From Variovorax paradoxus (lineage in GTDB: Bacteria; Pseudomonadota; Gammaproteobacteria; Burkholderiales; Burkholderiaceae_C), in contig NZ_JAUSRN010000005.1 in assembly GCF_030811855.1 (NCBI RefSeq), forward strand, positions 124,001-188,000: a stretch of DNA of 64,000 nt, written 5' to 3'. Positions 25,211 to 34,510 of this stretch are shown piece after piece. A program made the translations under genes and the position numbers. Positions within the stretch are counted from its first letter, which is position 1, and the number at the start of each line of letters is the position of its first letter. The notes beneath the pieces are model-generated. The model did not search any database. It had not been told where the DNA came from and saw nothing but the letters and a program-made list of their open reading frames with translations.

Positions 25211-26707
25211 CTACCCGCAGCGCGCCTGCAGCTCGCGCTTGAGCACCTTGCCGTTGGCGGTGGTGGGCATCGCGTCGATGATTTCGATGCGTGCAGGCCG
25301 CTTGTAGGGCGAAAGATGCTCCGCCAGGTAAGCGCGCAACGCGGCCTCGTCCAGCGCCGCACCGGGCTTCATCTCGAGAAAGGCGACGATCTGCTCGTTG
25401 CCGTCGACCTCGGGCACGCCCACCACCGCGCAAAGGTGCACGCCTGCAAAGCGGCCGATCACGGTTTCGATCTCGGCGGGATACACGTTGAAGCCCGAGC
25501 GGATGATCATTTCCTTGAGCCGCCCGACCACGAACAGCGCGCCGTCCGCGTCGAAGCGACCGAGGTCGCCGCTCGCATACCAGCCTCCCCGGCGCATAAC
25601 CTGCGCGGTGGCCGCGGCATCGCGAAAGTAGCCCAGCATCAGGCCAGGCCCGCGCATCCAGATCTCGCCCGTTTCACCGGGCGCGAGATCCTTTCCATCG
25701 GGGCCCACGATGCGCGCCTCGCCGCCTTCGACCGCATAGCCCGCCGCCGTGTCCGCGCGCGGCGCCTCGACCCGCGTGAGGAACACCGAGCCGGCGTATT
25801 CCGACAGGCCGTAGCCGTAGTGCAGCGGCTGGCCGAACAGCGCCTCGACGCGCTGCTTGAGTCCCAGGTCGAGCGGCGCCGAGCCGGTATACACATAGCG
25901 AAGCGCCGGAAAGCGCGGCACGATGCGCTCCGCCTCGATGTGGGCCAGGAGGCGCGCATACATCGTGGGCGGCCCGAGGAGGTTCGACACCTCCTCGTGT
26001 TCCAGTGCGTGCAGCATGTCGGCCGGCGAGAAGCTCGCGCGCAGCACCAGCGCGGCGCCACCGGTGAGCGCGGCAACGAGCACCGTGCCAATGCCGAAGA
26101 TGTGCGTCATCGGCAGAAAAGCGTAGACGCGATCGCGTTCGCCCAGCGAGCGAGCGCGGGCCGACACGCGTCCGAAATGCAGCAGCCCGTGGTGCGACAC
26201 CATCACGCCCTTCGGCGTGCCTGAAGTGCCCGAGGTGAAGATGATGGCGGCCGTGTCGGCCAGCGCCGGATCGGTCTCCGGCCTGGCGTCGGCGCGTACT
26301 GCCGAGCGCATCACGCCGGGCAGTGCCGAGGGCACCGCACCGGCACGGCTCGCATGTTGGCGTGCGGCGTCCGAGGCCTCCGCCGTGAAGTAGCGCAGCC
26401 GCGCGTCGGCGCGCTCTGCAATGGCCGCGATCTCTCCGGGCGACATGCGCGCGTTGACGCCGCACGACCACGCACCGACGCGGCTGCACGCCATGAGCAG
26501 AGCAATGTGCGCGGCGCAGTTCTCGGCCACCAGCAGCACGCGATCGGTCGGCCGCACGCCGGCAGCCAGCAGGTCTTGCGTGGCCGCCTCGGCCATGGCC
26601 TGCAACCCGGCGTACGACACGGAGCCCGTCGGTTCGAAAAGAAAGACTTCCGCAGGCGTGCGCGAGGCACGCGCCTCCAGCAGTTCGTGGATTCGCATGG
26701 GTGCCAT
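25211..26707 (-). CDS. AMP-dependent acyl-CoA synthetase/ligase
   Basis: 498 aa ANL-family enzyme: carboxylate + ATP + CoA to acyl-CoA via acyl-AMP. P-loop TSGTSGTPKGV (158-168), YGYGLSEYAG, ASGDLGRFD hinge region, GRLKEMIIRSGFNVYPAE and catalytic Lys487 (NGKVLKREL) are all present. It starts 3 bases after the stop of the Bug receptor gene, so it is in an operon with it and the fused acyl-CoA dehydrogenase. Substrate unknown; context suggests an imported organic acid. A second in-frame ATG lies three codons downstream. Confidence 0.9.
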   Translation of the reverse strand: MAPMRIHELLEARASRTPAEVFLFEPTGSVSYAGLQAMAEAATQDLLAAGVRPTDRVLLVAENCAAHIALLMACSRVGAWSCGVNARMSPGEIAAIAERADARLRYFTAEASDAARQHASRAGAVPSALPGVMRSAVRADARPETDPALADTAAIIFTSGTSGTPKGVMVSHHGLLHFGRVSARARSLGERDRVYAFLPMTHIFGIGTVLVAALTGGAALVLRASFSPADMLHALEHEEVSNLLGPPTMYARLLAHIEAERIVPRFPALRYVYTGSAPLDLGLKQRVEALFGQPLHYGYGLSEYAGSVFLTRVEAPRADTAAGYAVEGGEARIVGPDGKDLAPGETGEIWMRGPGLMLGYFRDAAATAQVMRRGGWYASGDLGRFDADGALFVVGRLKEMIIRSGFNVYPAEIETVIGRFAGVHLCAVVGVPEVDGNEQIVAFLEMKPGAALDEAALRAYLAEHLSPYKRPARIEIIDAMPTTANGKVLKRELQARCG

Positions 26708-26710
26708 TGG

Positions 26711-27694
26711 CTATTCCGCCTCGATGCCCTTGGACGCCGTGGCCCAGAGCTTGCGGTCGGCCTGGCCCTTGGCCGCGAGCAGGTCCGCACCGCCGGTCCA
26801 GACCTCGTAGCCCTGTTCGCGCAGGCGGTTGGCAATGTCCTCGCGCGCCAGCGCCTTGTGTGCGGCGGCGTTGATGCGGGCCACCAGCGCCGGGTCCATG
26901 CGCGCGGGTCCGTAGAGGCCGAACCAGCCGCCCACGTCGTAGCCAGCCACGCCCGACTCGATCATGGTCGGCACATCGGGCAGCATGCGGTTGCGCTGGC
27001 GCGAGGTGACGGCCAGGGCGCGCAGCTTGCCCGACTGGATGAAGGGCCGCGAGGTGGCGATGATGTCGAACATCATGGGCACTGTGCCGCCCATCACGTC
27101 GGCCAGCGCGGGCGCGCTGCCCTTGTACGGCACGTGCGTCAGCTGCACGCCGGTCATCTTCTCGAGCAGCGCGCCGCTCAGGTGGTTCGATGCACCAATG
27201 CCGGCCGAGCCATAGAACAGTTTGCCCGGCTGTGCCTTCGCATAGGCCAGCAGTTCGGCGACGTTCTGCACGGGCAAGTCCTTGTTGACCACGAGCACGT
27301 TGGTGTAGTCGACCAGCGGCGCGATGGGGGTCAGGTCCTTCATCGGGTCGAAGGGCATCTTGCGCTGGATGTTCGGATTGATGGTGATGGTGGGACTCGC
27401 GCCGAAGAAAAGCAGGGCGCCGTCGGACGCGCCCTTGGCCACCGCATCGCCGCCCACCGAGCCGCTGGCGCCGGGGCGGTTGTCCACGATGACCTGCGTG
27501 CCGAGTTCCTGGGCGAGCGCCGGCGCGAGCAGGCGCGCGGCGCCGTCGACCGGACCACCTGCGGAGTAACCGACCACCAGCTTGATGAGTGGCGGCAGCT
27601 GCTGTGCCAGGGCGCGCGAAGGCAACGCGGCGCCGAATGCGCTGGCGGCCAGCGCGGCCATGGCATGGCGCCGTGTGAAGTTGATCGATTGCAT
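26711..27694 (-). CDS. Bug-family tripartite tricarboxylate transporter substrate-binding protein
   Basis: 327 aa periplasmic receptor. The N-terminus has a twin-arginine-like signal (NFTRRHAMAALAASAFGAAL, cleavage after ALA). Family landmarks: IKLVVGYSAGGPVDGAARLL, VIVDNRPGASGSVGGD and FYGSAGIGASNHLSG. Bug proteins bind carboxylates or related anions; no TctA/TctB membrane partner is nearby, which is common for Bug genes in Burkholderiales. It sits between the fused dehydrogenase (43 bases) and the ligase (3 bases). Confidence 0.95.
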   Translation of the reverse strand: MQSINFTRRHAMAALAASAFGAALPSRALAQQLPPLIKLVVGYSAGGPVDGAARLLAPALAQELGTQVIVDNRPGASGSVGGDAVAKGASDGALLFFGASPTITINPNIQRKMPFDPMKDLTPIAPLVDYTNVLVVNKDLPVQNVAELLAYAKAQPGKLFYGSAGIGASNHLSGALLEKMTGVQLTHVPYKGSAPALADVMGGTVPMMFDIIATSRPFIQSGKLRALAVTSRQRNRMLPDVPTMIESGVAGYDVGGWFGLYGPARMDPALVARINAAAHKALAREDIANRLREQGYEVWTGGADLLAAKGQADRKLWATASKGIEAE

Positions 27695-27737
27695 GGGGTT
27701 GTCTCCTGTTGTGTATTTCTTCAGCCGCTCGCGTCGT

Positions 27738-30065
27738 TCACATCGGCAGATCGAGCACCTGCCGCGCGAGGATGTTGCGCTGTATCTCGTTGGTGCCGCC
27801 GTAGATCATTGCGGCCGTCGAGCCGATCAGCGGGGACAGCAGGTTGAAGCTCTGGCCGTCGAGCACTTGGTCGCCGGCAACGGCGCCCTGCTCTTCGCCC
27901 GCCTCGACCAGCAATGCGCCAATGCGGTGGTAGGTTTCGCTGGCCCAGATCTTCAACAGCGACACCGACGCCGGCAACGGCTTGCCCGCACGCACCATGT
28001 CGGCAAAGCCGGTGTACGCCGCCGACAGGTCGAGCACGTCGAGCCGCAGTGCGGCAAAGCGCTGCGCGAATACCGGGTCCGCAAAGAGGCGCCGCGCCTC
28101 TGCCAGCCGCGCAAGCTGGCCCAGCGCGTACTGCGACTGCTTGGGGCTGCCGAGGAAGATGCGCTCGAAGCCCAGCAGCGCCTTCGCAATGGTCCAGCCG
28201 CCGTGCAGCTGGCCCACGAGGTTCTCGGCCGGCACGCGCACGTTGTCGAAGAACACCTCGCAGAACTCGGGCTCACCCGCGAGCGTGTGGATGGGGCGCA
28301 CCGTGATGCCCGGCGTGCGCAGGTCGCACAGCAGGAAGCTGATGCCCTCCTGCTTGCGCGCGGCCTTGTCGGTGCGCACGAGCATGAAGATGTGGTTGGC
28401 GTCCTGCGCGAGCGTGGTCCAGATCTTCTGGCCGTTGACGATGAAGTGATCGCCCTCGGCGTCGCGCCCGGCTATGGCCTCTGTGCGCAGCCCGGCCAGG
28501 TCGGAACCCGCGTTGGGCTCCGAATAGCCCTGGCACCACACATGCTCGCCGCGGAGGATGCGCGGCAGAAAGCGCTGCTGCTGTTCGGGCGTGCCATGCT
28601 GGATCAAGAGCGGGCCGATCATCACGATGCCCTGGTCCGGCGCGCGTGCGACACCGTACTGCTCGAGCTCCTCGATCCATGCAATGAGCTTGTCGGCGGG
28701 CAGCCCCATGCCGCCATGAGCCTGGGGCCAGGCCGGCGCGATCCAGCCTTGCCCCGACAGCGTGAGATACCACTCGCGGATTTCGCTCCAGCGCGCGCGA
28801 TGCGAGAGGTAACGCAAATGCTGCGGATAGCGCTGCTGCAGAAAGGCGCGCACCATGCGCCGGAATTCGGTTTCTGGCATCGCAGCCCAGTCGACCTGGC
28901 GAGGAAACTCGCCCTCCCATGCCGCGGTGCTGGTGCGCGCTTCCGCGCCGTCGGCCAGCGCGGCATGGCGGCGCTGGTGCGCAGCGACATTGCCTAGCCA
29001 CGCCGCGAGGCACAGCGTGCGCTTGTAGTACAGGCTCAGGTCGCACTCCTGCGTGTAGCCGATGGCGCCATGCAACTGGACTGCTGTGCGCGAGGCCTGC
29101 AGAGCCGCGGCAGTGCAGCGGGCATTGATGCGGCTGGCTTCGGCCTCGAGCCGTTCGGCGGTGAGCGCCTGGCCGGCCAGTGCCAACACCTCGTCGAGCG
29201 CGGCCTCTGCCACTTCGAGATGAATGAACATGTCCACGCAGCGGTGCTGCAGCGCCTGGAAGCTGCCGATGGGCTTGCCGAACTGCGAACGGGTGCGCAG
29301 ATACGCCAGCGTCTGCGCGAGCATGGCCTGCCCCACGCCCAGCAGCTCGGCCGCCTGCAGGATCTGGCCGGCTGCGAGCGCTTGGCGCAATGCGTCCTGC
29401 GCGGCGGGGCTTTCGCCCAATACCGATTCCGCCGGCAGCGCCACTTGCTCGAAGCGCAGGTTCGCGGCCCAGCCACCATCCATCAGCGGCACCATCGTTT
29501 CGCTCACGCCAGCGGTGCCACGCGGCACCCACAGCAGCACCGCATCGTCGCTGCCGCGCGCCGACACCAGCCAGCCGCTCGCCGCGGCGCCGGGCAGCGC
29601 CATGAGCTTTTCGCCCTGCAGCAGCATGCCGCCAGCATGCCCCGCGCGCGGCTCGCAGCCGCAGGCCAGGGGTACGGCGCTCAGGTCGCCCGCGCTCTCC
29701 TGCCAGGCCAGCGCCGGCAGGCTGCGGCCCGCCACCAATTCCGCCAGCAGCGCGTCTGCGCGCGGCGTGCCGAGCCGTGCGAGCAACAGCGCACTGAGTC
29801 CGGCCACCGCAAGCAGCGGCTCTGGCGCGACGTGCTCGCCCGCGGCCCGGAGAATTTGTGCCGCGCCCGCGAGATCCAGGCCCAGGCCGCCCGCGGATTC
29901 GGGGGCGAGCATGCCGGTCCACCCCAGCTCGGCGATGGCGCTCCAGCCCTGCGCCTCGTCGGCATCGGGCCGCTCCATGCGCTCGCGCCGGCGCTGGACC
30001 GAACGGCTGCGAACGAAGTAGTCGAGCGCGGCATCGCGCATGGCGGAGAGTGATTCGATGTCCAT
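27738..30065 (-). CDS. Fused two-domain acyl-CoA dehydrogenase
   Basis: 775 aa from ATG at 30065; a GTG at 30134 would add 23 residues. About twice normal length: residues 1-375 and 376-775 are each an acyl-CoA dehydrogenase. Domain 1 has weak FAD-loop motifs but the helical part RTRSQFGKPIGSFQALQHRC and LHGAIGYTQECDLS. Domain 2 has YSEPNAGSDLAGL, GQKIWTT and the end motif YGGTNEIQRNI. This recalls heteromeric FadE-type pairs joined into one chain. Flavin-dependent alpha,beta-oxidation of an acyl-CoA is expected. First gene of the minus-strand operon, divergent from the citrate-synthase-like gene. Confidence 0.85.
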   Translation of the reverse strand: MDIESLSAMRDAALDYFVRSRSVQRRRERMERPDADEAQGWSAIAELGWTGMLAPESAGGLGLDLAGAAQILRAAGEHVAPEPLLAVAGLSALLLARLGTPRADALLAELVAGRSLPALAWQESAGDLSAVPLACGCEPRAGHAGGMLLQGEKLMALPGAAASGWLVSARGSDDAVLLWVPRGTAGVSETMVPLMDGGWAANLRFEQVALPAESVLGESPAAQDALRQALAAGQILQAAELLGVGQAMLAQTLAYLRTRSQFGKPIGSFQALQHRCVDMFIHLEVAEAALDEVLALAGQALTAERLEAEASRINARCTAAALQASRTAVQLHGAIGYTQECDLSLYYKRTLCLAAWLGNVAAHQRRHAALADGAEARTSTAAWEGEFPRQVDWAAMPETEFRRMVRAFLQQRYPQHLRYLSHRARWSEIREWYLTLSGQGWIAPAWPQAHGGMGLPADKLIAWIEELEQYGVARAPDQGIVMIGPLLIQHGTPEQQQRFLPRILRGEHVWCQGYSEPNAGSDLAGLRTEAIAGRDAEGDHFIVNGQKIWTTLAQDANHIFMLVRTDKAARKQEGISFLLCDLRTPGITVRPIHTLAGEPEFCEVFFDNVRVPAENLVGQLHGGWTIAKALLGFERIFLGSPKQSQYALGQLARLAEARRLFADPVFAQRFAALRLDVLDLSAAYTGFADMVRAGKPLPASVSLLKIWASETYHRIGALLVEAGEEQGAVAGDQVLDGQSFNLLSPLIGSTAAMIYGGTNEIQRNILARQVLDLPM

Positions 30066-30171
30066 CGCCGCAGCGTGACAGAACGTCTCGCCGCGCGGCA
30101 TTTGCATTTGCCGAAGGGAGGGTTTCGCAAACACAGAACCGCCTCACGCGCCGGCGGCATAGATTCGGCGC

Positions 30172-30957
30172 ATGCCTACAAAGATCAAGAAATCCCTGCA
30201 CACCGAACTCGGCCACAGCACGCCCGACAAGATCACCGTGCGCGGGCGCGACCTGCCCTCCGAGATCCTCGGCCACCTCAATCTCGGTGACATGGCCTTC
30301 CTGGAGCTCACCGGCCGCATCCCGACGCCGCAGGAATCCGTCACCTTCAACGCCATCGTCGTCACGCTGGTCGAGCATGGCGTCACGCCGAGCGCGCTGG
30401 CCGCGCGCCTCACTTATGCGGGCGCGCCCGAAGCCTTGCAGGCCGCCGTGGCCGCCGGCCTGTGCGGGCTGGGCAGCGTGTTCGTGGGCAGCACCGAGGG
30501 CGCGGCGAAGATGCTCTACGAAGCCATTCCCTTCGGCGAAAAACCAACGCGGCCGCTCGCCGAGATGGCGCAGGAGATCGTCGCCGACCACCGCGCGCGC
30601 AAGCAGATCGTGCCGGGCCTCGGGCATCCGCTGCACAAGCCCATCGACCCGCGCACGCCGCGACTGTTCCAGATTGCCGAGGAGAACGGCCTTTCCGGAC
30701 ATTACGTCGCGCTGATGCAGGCGGTGCAGCTGGAGGCCGAGCGCGTTTCGGGCAAGTCGCTGCCCATCAATGCCACCGGCGCCATCGGCGCGATTGCCGC
30801 CGAGTTCGGCTTTTCGTGGAAGATCATTCGCGGCTTCGGCGTGATGGCGCGCGCCATCGGGCTCGTGGGCCACATCCTCGAGGAGATCGACGACCCGATG
30901 GCGATCGAGATCTGGCAACGTGTAGAGAAGGAAGCCGGCGGCCCGCGCCAGGATTGA
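30172..30957 (+). CDS. Citryl-CoA lyase / citrate-synthase-like protein
   Basis: 261 aa, matching the short citrate-synthase-fold proteins named citryl-CoA lyase. PGLGHPLHKPIDPRTPR carries the His of the GHxxxxxxDPR motif. Where citrate synthases have an Asp in the N-V-D-x-x-x-G segment, this protein reads INATGAIGAI, so that catalytic Asp appears to be Thr. Expected chemistry is C-C cleavage or condensation of a CoA ester. First of three closely spaced genes (5 and 9 base gaps) and divergent from the fused dehydrogenase (106 bases). Confidence 0.8.
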   Translation: MPTKIKKSLHTELGHSTPDKITVRGRDLPSEILGHLNLGDMAFLELTGRIPTPQESVTFNAIVVTLVEHGVTPSALAARLTYAGAPEALQAAVAAGLCGLGSVFVGSTEGAAKMLYEAIPFGEKPTRPLAEMAQEIVADHRARKQIVPGLGHPLHKPIDPRTPRLFQIAEENGLSGHYVALMQAVQLEAERVSGKSLPINATGAIGAIAAEFGFSWKIIRGFGVMARAIGLVGHILEEIDDPMAIEIWQRVEKEAGGPRQD

Positions 30958-30962
30958 ACGAG

Positions 30963-32126
30963 ATGAACAGCCACAACGACACCCGCTTTGCCGACATTCG
31001 CGACGCCGTGCGCGACCTGTGCGCGCAGTTCCCGAACGAATACTTCCGCAAGGTCGACGAGGCGCGCGGCTACCCCGCCGAGTTCGTCGACGCGCTCACC
31101 AAGGCCGGCTGGATGGCCGCGCTCATTCCACAGGAGTACGGCGGCTCCGGCCTGGGGCTCACCGAAGCCTCGGTGATCATGGAAGAGATCAACCGCGCGG
31201 GCGGCAACTCGGGTGCCTGCCACGGCCAGATGTACAACATGGGCACGCTGCTGCGCCACGGCAGCGAGGCGCAAAAGCGCAACTACCTGCCGCGCATTGC
31301 CACCGGCGAACTGCGCCTGCAGTCGATGGGCGTGACCGAGCCCAGCACCGGCACCGACACCACCAAGATCAAGACCACGGCCGTGAAGAAGGGCGACCGC
31401 TACGTCATCAATGGGCAGAAGGTGTGGATCTCGCGCATCCAGCATTCGGACCTGATGATCTTGCTGGCACGCACCACCCCGCTCGCGGACGTGAAGAAAA
31501 AGTCCGAAGGCATGTCGATCTTCATCGTCGACCTGCGCGAAGCCATTGGCAACGGCATGACGGTGAGGCCCATTCTGAACATGGTGAACCACGAGACCAA
31601 CGAACTCTTCTTCGAGAACCTCGAGATCCCGGCCGAGAACCTGATCGGCGAAGAAGGCCAGGGCTTCAAGTACATCCTCGACGGACTCAACGCCGAGCGC
31701 ACGCTGATCGCGGCGGAGTGCATCGGCGACGGCTACTGGTTCATCGACAAGGTAACGGCCTACACCAAGGAGCGCGTGGTGTTCGGCCGGCCCATCGGGC
31801 AGAACCAGGGCGTGCAGTTTCCGATTGCCGAGGCCTTCATCGAGATCGAGGCCGCGAATCTCATGCGCTACGAAGCCTGCCGCCTGTTCGATGCACGCGA
31901 GCCCTGCGGCGCGCAGGCCAACATGGCGAAATACCTCGCGGCCAAGGCCAGCTGGGAGGCGGCCAATGCCTGCCTGCAGTTCCATGGCGGCTTCGGCTTT
32001 GCGTGCGAATACGACATCGAGCGCAAGTTCCGCGAGACGCGGCTCTACCAAGTGGCGCCGATCTCGACGAACTTGATCCTCAGCTACGTCGCCGAACACA
32101 TGCTCGGCCTGCCCCGTTCGTTCTGA
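30963..32126 (+). CDS. Acyl-CoA dehydrogenase
   Basis: 387 aa, standard length, ATG at 30963 five bases after the previous stop. N-terminal helices, then GVTEPSTGTDTTKIKTTAVK (FAD/substrate loop), NGQKVWISR and RVVFGRPIGQNQGVQFPIAE; QFHGGFGFACEYDIERKFRE near the end. The C-terminus reads RLYQVAPISTNLILSYVAEH, without the usual EGT-x-E-IQ motif, so the catalytic base must lie elsewhere or be altered. Central gene of the plus-strand set with the citryl-CoA-lyase-like and MmgE/PrpD genes. Confidence 0.9.
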   Translation: MNSHNDTRFADIRDAVRDLCAQFPNEYFRKVDEARGYPAEFVDALTKAGWMAALIPQEYGGSGLGLTEASVIMEEINRAGGNSGACHGQMYNMGTLLRHGSEAQKRNYLPRIATGELRLQSMGVTEPSTGTDTTKIKTTAVKKGDRYVINGQKVWISRIQHSDLMILLARTTPLADVKKKSEGMSIFIVDLREAIGNGMTVRPILNMVNHETNELFFENLEIPAENLIGEEGQGFKYILDGLNAERTLIAAECIGDGYWFIDKVTAYTKERVVFGRPIGQNQGVQFPIAEAFIEIEAANLMRYEACRLFDAREPCGAQANMAKYLAAKASWEAANACLQFHGGFGFACEYDIERKFRETRLYQVAPISTNLILSYVAEHMLGLPRSF

Positions 32127-32135
32127 AGGCTCCTC

Positions 32136-33497
32136 ATGACTTCATCGAATCATCCCAGCCAGACACTGGCCACCTTCGCAGCCGAGTTGAAGATCGCGGA
32201 CATTCCCGCACCCGTGCTGCGCCGCACCGAAGACCTGATGCTCGACTGGCTGGGCTCCGTGCTTGCAGCCCGCACGGCGCGGCCGGTGCGCAGCATCGAA
32301 CGCTTCGCGCAGATGATGGGGCCCGTCGATGGACCGAGCGAAATACTTACCTCGCGCCGCACCAGCTCGCCGGTGTTTGCCGCGCTCGTGAACGCGGCAG
32401 CCTCGCACTACGTGGAACAGGACGACGTGCACAACGGCTCGGTCTTCCATCCCGCGGCCGTGGTCATCGCGCCTGCGCTGGCCGTAGCGCAGAGCATCGG
32501 TGCAAGCGGTGCGCAGTTGCTGACCGCGGTGGTCGCGGGCTACGAAGTCGGCATCCGCGTGGGTGAATTTCTCGGCCGCTCGCACTACAGGACCTTTCAC
32601 ACCACCGCGACCGCCGGCACGCTGGCTGCCGCAGCTGCGGTGGGCAGCCTGTTGAAGCTCACGCCGCAGCAGATGCTGCACGCTTTCGGTTCGGCCGGCA
32701 CGCAGTCCGCCGGAGTGTGGGAGTTCTTGCGCGATGCGGCCGATTCCAAGCAGCTGCACTGCGCGCATGCGGCTGCCAGCGGACTAATGTCGGCCTATCT
32801 TGCGCAGGACGGCTTCACCGGAGCAGCCAAGGTGCTCGAAGGTGCGCAAGGCCTCGGCGTGGGTATGTCGAGCGACGCCGATCCCGCGAAGCTCGCCGAC
32901 CGCCTCGGCACGCGCTGGGCGTTGGCCGAAACCTCGTTCAAGTACCACGCCTCCTGCCGACACACGCATCCCGCAGCCGACGCGCTGCTGCAGGTGATGG
33001 CGCAGAACAACCTGAAGCACGATGACGTAGCTCGCGTGACTACGCATGTGCACCAGGGTGCCATCGACGTGCTGGGCCGCGTCACCGTACCCGCGACGGT
33101 GCACCAAGGCAAGTTCTCGATGGGGACCGTGCTCGGCCTCATCGCGGTACACGGCCGCGCGGGTCTGGGCGAATTCGACCGCGACTTTCTCGCGCCCGAG
33201 GTGGCCGCGTTCCGCGACAAAGTGGCGATGGAACTCGATGCCGAGGTCGACACGGCGTACCCCGCGCGCTGGATTGGCAAGGTCAGCGTACAGACCCACG
33301 ACGGCCGCACGCTGCAAGGCCGTGTCGACGAGCCCAAGGGCGACCCCGGAAACACCCTGAGCCGCGCCGAGATCGAGGACAAGATGCAGCGCCTGACGCA
33401 CTACGGCGAAGGCGCCACGGCTGACGAAGCCAAGGCATTGTGCCAGCGCATCTGGCAACTGGCCGACGCACCGCGCGTCGAGCGCTGGTTGCCCTGA
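32136..33497 (+). CDS. MmgE/PrpD-family protein
   Basis: 453 aa. The family contains 2-methylcitrate dehydratase, cis-aconitate decarboxylase and related dehydratases acting on branched di- and tricarboxylates. Visible landmarks: SHYVEQDDVHNGSVFHPAAV (substrate-side Asp/His loop), AGYEVGIRVGEFLGRSHY, FHTTATAGTLAAAAAVG, ETSFKYHASCRHTHPAADAL. ATG 9 bases after the dehydrogenase stop, so co-transcribed. Its neighbours suggest hydration or dehydration of a CoA-linked or free tricarboxylate. Converges with a LysR gene (21 bases). Confidence 0.9.
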   Translation: MTSSNHPSQTLATFAAELKIADIPAPVLRRTEDLMLDWLGSVLAARTARPVRSIERFAQMMGPVDGPSEILTSRRTSSPVFAALVNAAASHYVEQDDVHNGSVFHPAAVVIAPALAVAQSIGASGAQLLTAVVAGYEVGIRVGEFLGRSHYRTFHTTATAGTLAAAAAVGSLLKLTPQQMLHAFGSAGTQSAGVWEFLRDAADSKQLHCAHAAASGLMSAYLAQDGFTGAAKVLEGAQGLGVGMSSDADPAKLADRLGTRWALAETSFKYHASCRHTHPAADALLQVMAQNNLKHDDVARVTTHVHQGAIDVLGRVTVPATVHQGKFSMGTVLGLIAVHGRAGLGEFDRDFLAPEVAAFRDKVAMELDAEVDTAYPARWIGKVSVQTHDGRTLQGRVDEPKGDPGNTLSRAEIEDKMQRLTHYGEGATADEAKALCQRIWQLADAPRVERWLP

Positions 33498-33518
33498 AGG
33501 CAGCGCGGCAAGCGCCAG

Positions 33519-34409
33519 CTAAGGCGCGATGAGATGGTCGAACAGCTCGCGCGCCGAGGCCGGCAGTTGTTCGCGGTCGCGCGCAATGAGCTTGAGTTCG
33601 CGCTCCGCCCACGCATCGCTGAGCGCGACAATCGAGATTCGCATCGCCATCGACAGCCGCTGCGCGGATGACGCCGGCAGCACGCCGACGCCCACGCCCG
33701 CCTCGATCATCAGGCAGATCGCCTCGAAGCTGCTGACCTGGATGCGCGGGTTGAAACCGCGGCCGGCCAGCTCGGCGCGGCGCTGCAAAAAGCGGTGAAT
33801 GGCGCTGCCGTGGTGCAGGCCCACGTGCTGCTCGTCGAGCGTGTCGGCAAAGGCCACCGCGGGTGCGCCCGCAAGGTGGTGAGTGACGGGCACCACCAGC
33901 ACGAGCTGGTTGCGGCCGAAGGGGCGTGCATCAAACTCGCCGGTGTGAACGTCGCCGGCCAGGATGCCGATGTCGGCCTCGCCGTCGGCCACCGCTCGCA
34001 CGATTTCTTCGCTCAGGTATTCACGCAGGTCCACCTGCACGGCCGGATGCTGCGTGAGAAAGCCGGCCAGCTTCTGCGGCAGGTATTCGGTGATGGAGGT
34101 GGTGTTGGCGAACACGCGCACGTGGCCCTTGATGCCCTTGCCGAAGTCCTGCATGTCGCAACGCAGGTGCTCCATCTGCTGCATCACGCGCTTGGCGTGA
34201 TAGAGCACCGCCTGGCCCGCGGCCGTGAGGCTCACGCCCTGCGCGCTGCGGTGCAGCAGCTTGCCGCCCACGGCTTCTTCCATCTGCTTGATGCGCGTGG
34301 AGGCGGCCGCTAGCGAGATGCAGGCTTTTTCGGCGCCGCGCGTGAGGCTGCGCGCCTCGGCCACGTAGACGAACAGTTTCAGGTCGAACAGGTCGAAATG
34401 CAGGTTCAC
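33519..34409 (-). CDS. LysR-family transcriptional regulator
   Basis: 296 aa from GTG at 34409, which matches the usual start NLHFDLFDLKLFVYVAEARS; a GTG at 34442 would add 11 residues. The HTH spans about residues 8-65 (LTRGAEKACISLAAASTRIK), and the effector domain starts near residue 93 (GHVRVFANTTSITEYLPQKL). It lies tail-to-tail with the MmgE/PrpD gene and upstream of an SDR gene on the same strand, so it is the natural candidate regulator of the catabolic island. Ligand unknown. Confidence 0.9.
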   Translation of the reverse strand: MNLHFDLFDLKLFVYVAEARSLTRGAEKACISLAAASTRIKQMEEAVGGKLLHRSAQGVSLTAAGQAVLYHAKRVMQQMEHLRCDMQDFGKGIKGHVRVFANTTSITEYLPQKLAGFLTQHPAVQVDLREYLSEEIVRAVADGEADIGILAGDVHTGEFDARPFGRNQLVLVVPVTHHLAGAPAVAFADTLDEQHVGLHHGSAIHRFLQRRAELAGRGFNPRIQVSSFEAICLMIEAGVGVGVLPASSAQRLSMAMRISIVALSDAWAERELKLIARDREQLPASARELFDHLIAP

Positions 34410-34510
34410 CGGACAAGCGCGCCACAAGAGATAGAAGCGCACATTGTCCGGCGAATGGCGCCGGGTGCGCCGGCCTCAGGGTTTGACCTCAGCGGCCTGG
34501 CCTCAGGGCC

